DNA of 9,661 nt. Origin: Candidatus Hydrothermota bacterium. GTDB taxonomy: Bacteria > Hydrothermota > Hydrothermia > UBA1063. This document shows positions 7,530 through 9,661 of this stretch, piece after piece. The translations under genes were made by a program, and so were the position numbers. Where the stretch lies: assembly GCA_003644895.1 (NCBI GenBank), contig QNDO01000050.1, positions 1 through 9,661 of the forward strand, read 5' to 3'. Position 1 is the first letter of the stretch. Every line of letters begins with the position of its first letter. A model generated the notes under the pieces. It did not search any database. It was not told the origin of the DNA and saw only the letters and a list, made by a program, of their open reading frames with translations.

Positions 7530-9661
7530 TACTTTATCACAGCAAATTTGCCGATTTTTTCACCAATACCCGGTGCATCTACGTGGTAAATGTATATGCC
7601 GTAAGCAATTTCCTGTCCCTCCTGAGTTATCAGGTTCCACTTCTGGGTGGATGGCGAGATATACTCATCGTCTCCTGGCTCGTGATGGAGCACATCCACA
7701 AGCTCTCCAGTGAGTGTATAAATTCTTATGGTACATTCCGGTGGTAGATTTATAAAGTGGATCTCCATGGGACCTCTTCCGTATTTGATCTGTTCATTTC
7801 TCAGCTCCCACTTGGCTCCCACCACATATGGATTGGGGACCACTGCAATCTTATCCAGTTCACTCTTAGCTGTCTCTTTATCCAGACCCTCTGGAGTAGA
7901 TACAACATATATGGTATCTCGTGGTGAGAAGGGCTTCTTTATCCTCACATAGAGAATATCCCCAGCCTGAGGCGGCAGGATGGTATCACTGGTAGTATCA
8001 TAATAGAAGGCTATTTCCCAGGAAACTTTGGGGTTACCAAGGGAGTCGTATACAAAAGGATAGATTTTGTCTGGAGAGAGGAGATTCGTGCTGGCAATTA
8101 AAGTATCATGGTCAGGATCCACGAACATTATCTCTTCTTTTTTGTTGTCCGTCACATTCCATATTTCAAAATTGACAGGCACTTTAACAGCAGGGTTAAA
8201 GTTATAATATGCAGAATCAACCGTGGTATCAGCAAATCTAATCTCATAGTCTGCATTTTGTGGAAGGAAGAGTGCAGGCATAGCGTATTTTTTAACTTGG
8301 GTATAAAATGTCGGGGCACCCTGTACCCAGTAAGATGTATCAGGTTCGGTAGTATCTGTTTTCACGATGACTCTAATCCCGTTGAAAAAGGGGCCACCAT
8401 CCTCTCCACGGAAATACTCAATATTCTTGTAAAGGGTATCTCCTGATGCAATGAGGATGTTATATGTGGTATCAGGATTGAAAGTAATCTTGTATGTTTC
8501 TTTTATTACATCCTGAGGCAGAACATCGAAACAGATCTCTCCGGTTCCTATAATTGTTGAAAGAGATGAATCTATCTTTACCTCAGGAGGTACATAACCT
8601 ATTGGATTCTCGGTTGGAACAACCTCTACAACATTGGGACTTCCCAGTATCTTAGGAGACTCAAGAGGAATTAGTCCGAGGCTATCAAAGCCTCTATCAT
8701 ATGCTGTAACGGCATACCAGTAATGCTTACCATTTATTACCGTACTGTCTATAAAATAATGCTGTAATCCCACATCATCACCGAGATAGAAATGTGTACC
8801 CTCTATATCGAGCCCGGAAAATCCTGTGATGCCATCTATAAGATCAAATTGGGCAAGAGGCTGCCAGCCTATTACTCTTCCATAGGCATCTGTTATGGCT
8901 GCACCCCATGTTACACCCCTGTCTTCACTCCTGTACACCTTATAGCCTTCAAAGTCATAAGCAATGCTGGGATCTAGAGACATGAGGAATGGATCTGGAG
9001 TTTTTTCGGCAAGGTCATCCCAGTAAAGAATAACCTTTCCACTCTCGGTTACATACCTGACATTGGGCTGCACAGGAGGTCTTGCGAATCTGTAATTCAA
9101 CTCATATATCTTTTGTGCTAGATCTGCATTGGCATACATATCCGCAGAATCAGCTCCAATCACAATAGCAATCGAAAACCTCTGTGATTGGCCGACCTTT
9201 AATGGGAAATAACCGGAACTGAATATCGAGACAATGTCTCCTGGACCTGGATTAACATCATACACTCCAGGCGTCATATATTCCCACATGGTGGAATCCT
9301 GTGTAGCATAAGCAGTTCCATAAACAAAGGAATGAACTCCTGTAAGCCCAAGTTCATCCTTTTCATCAAGGTCCAATACACCGAAATCAGGTTCTCCCTG
9401 ATCAGGGACACCGTTTCCTTCTCCATAATCACCCGTTCCCGGGATACCATCCATCCCCACATCATCAGAGAGACCATCAAGATCATTGGGATCAAGGGCA
9501 GCTTCTTGGTTAGTGGCCTGCCAATCACCATCCTCATCAATATCATTATACTGACTTTCATCTACAAGACCATCATTGTCGTTATCTATTCCATCTGTGG
9601 AGTTGCCTGGACTCTCCAGAAATTTAAAGCCGAGCCAGCCGATAGGTTCTCCTGGCTGGTA
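7529..9661 (-). CDS. Large secreted multidomain protein with Fn3-like core and T9SS-type C-terminal domain (5' partial)
   Basis: The frame is open from the right edge (YQPGEPIGWLGFKFLESPGN...) to a TAG stop, 710 residues; the true start lies outside. A GTG at 9460 is in the middle of a conserved-looking acidic stretch and is not a convincing start. Visible order: an acidic Asp/Gly-rich stretch (about residues 20-108) with thrombospondin-3-like DGIDNDNDG and DIDEDGD units; a strand region; an Fn3-like domain (about 198-325) with FEGYKVYRS and HYWYAVTAYDRG; further beta-rich, Asp-Thr-rich sequence (about 340-590); and a C-terminal domain (about 605-710) with VVPNPYVVGA, CTIRIYTLTGELV, AYGIYIYHV and an ending GEKIGKFAVIK. 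That last domain resembles T9SS/FlgD-Ig-like sorting domains of FCB candidate phyla. No catalytic motif was recognised. Probably a surface or extracellular structural or binding protein. It leads the visible part of the minus block, 10 bases before the PorV-like gene. Confidence 0.82.
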   Translation of the reverse strand, partial: YQPGEPIGWLGFKFLESPGNSTDGIDNDNDGLVDESQYNDIDEDGDWQATNQEAALDPNDLDGLSDDVGMDGIPGTGDYGEGNGVPDQGEPDFGVLDLDEKDELGLTGVHSFVYGTAYATQDSTMWEYMTPGVYDVNPGPGDIVSIFSSGYFPLKVGQSQRFSIAIVIGADSADMYANADLAQKIYELNYRFARPPVQPNVRYVTESGKVILYWDDLAEKTPDPFLMSLDPSIAYDFEGYKVYRSEDRGVTWGAAITDAYGRVIGWQPLAQFDLIDGITGFSGLDIEGTHFYLGDDVGLQHYFIDSTVINGKHYWYAVTAYDRGFDSLGLIPLESPKILGSPNVVEVVPTENPIGYVPPEVKIDSSLSTIIGTGEICFDVLPQDVIKETYKITFNPDTTYNILIASGDTLYKNIEYFRGEDGGPFFNGIRVIVKTDTTEPDTSYWVQGAPTFYTQVKKYAMPALFLPQNADYEIRFADTTVDSAYYNFNPAVKVPVNFEIWNVTDNKKEEIMFVDPDHDTLIASTNLLSPDKIYPFVYDSLGNPKVSWEIAFYYDTTSDTILPPQAGDILYVRIKKPFSPRDTIYVVSTPEGLDKETAKSELDKIAVVPNPYVVGAKWELRNEQIKYGRGPMEIHFINLPPECTIRIYTLTGELVDVLHHEPGDDEYISPSTQKWNLITQEGQEIAYGIYIYHVDAPGIGEKIGKFAVIK
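9338..9604 (-). other. Acidic, calcium-binding-like (thrombospondin-3-like) region of the edge gene
   Basis: This part of the edge gene codes for a run of Asp/Asn/Gly-rich units: DGIDNDNDG, NDIDEDGD, DPNDLDG, then DDVGMDGIPGTGDYGEGNG and VLDLDEKDELGLTG. Spacing of Asp at alternate positions is typical of calcium-binding loops in extracellular proteins. The pattern continues on both sides of the GTG at 9460, which argues that the gene begins further upstream. Confidence 0.65.

Noticed and set aside
9458..9460. GTG as the true start of the large minus-strand gene
   Set aside because: The same frame stays open to the window edge and codes for acidic repeat units and a structured segment upstream, with no signal peptide after this GTG although the protein looks secreted.
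9274..9561. 95-codon minus-strand frame rich in Met and Ile
   Set aside because: It is an out-of-frame reading of the acidic region of the large gene; the repeated GAT codons give ATG/ATT when shifted.
1..9661. CRISPR array, tRNA, rRNA, insertion sequence or toxin-antitoxin pair
   Set aside because: No regularly spaced direct repeats, cloverleaf-like sequence, rRNA segments or transposase motifs were seen. The NYN protein has no adjacent small antitoxin gene, so it was not called a toxin.

Overview
The window is bacterial, protein-coding almost throughout, and consists of two gene blocks that converge at about position 4700. No tRNA, rRNA, CRISPR array, transposase, integrase or phage gene was recognised. 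The proteins on the minus strand are a PorV/PorQ-type outer-membrane barrel and surface proteins with type IX secretion (T9SS)-style C-terminal domains. These point to a Gram-negative member of the FCB superphylum. The style of the large edge gene (acidic calcium-binding-like stretch, Fn3-like core, long C-terminal domain with a PNPYVVGA motif) resembles uncultured FCB-affiliated lineages such as WOR-3, KSB1 or Marinimicrobia more than classical Bacteroidetes. That placement is inference from family style only.

Plus-strand block (1-4697). Four genes are packed with stop/start overlaps or a single spacer base: a calcineurin-like metallophosphoesterase with Fn3-like N-terminal domains (cut by the left edge), lepA (elongation factor 4), a GT4 glycosyltransferase, and a small YacP/Rae1-like NYN-domain putative ribonuclease. 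The packing implies one translationally coupled transcript, with its promoter outside the window. Two of the four products (LepA and the NYN protein) belong to families that act on the ribosome.

Convergence point (4698-4736). Only 39 bases separate the two opposing stop codons. They contain most of a perfect 34-nt palindrome that probably ends transcription from both sides.

Minus-strand block (9661 down to 4737). Three genes are read right to left with gaps of 10 and 22 bases and strong Shine-Dalgarno sequences: a large secreted multidomain protein (cut by the right edge, at least 710 residues visible), a PorV/PorQ-family outer-membrane protein, and a secreted FG-GAP/VCBS-like beta-propeller protein with a signal peptide and a clear T9SS type A sorting domain. 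The layout cargo - PorV-like shuttle/barrel - cargo suggests a small surface-export cassette in which the barrel helps deliver its neighbours to the cell surface. The T9SS core genes themselves are not in the window.

No wholly new system can be demonstrated from this sequence. The points most worth checking are the lepA + NYN-nuclease coupling, the PorV/cargo cassette with two different C-terminal domain types, the dense Asp-Ser/Thr sequons in the cargo proteins, and the palindrome.
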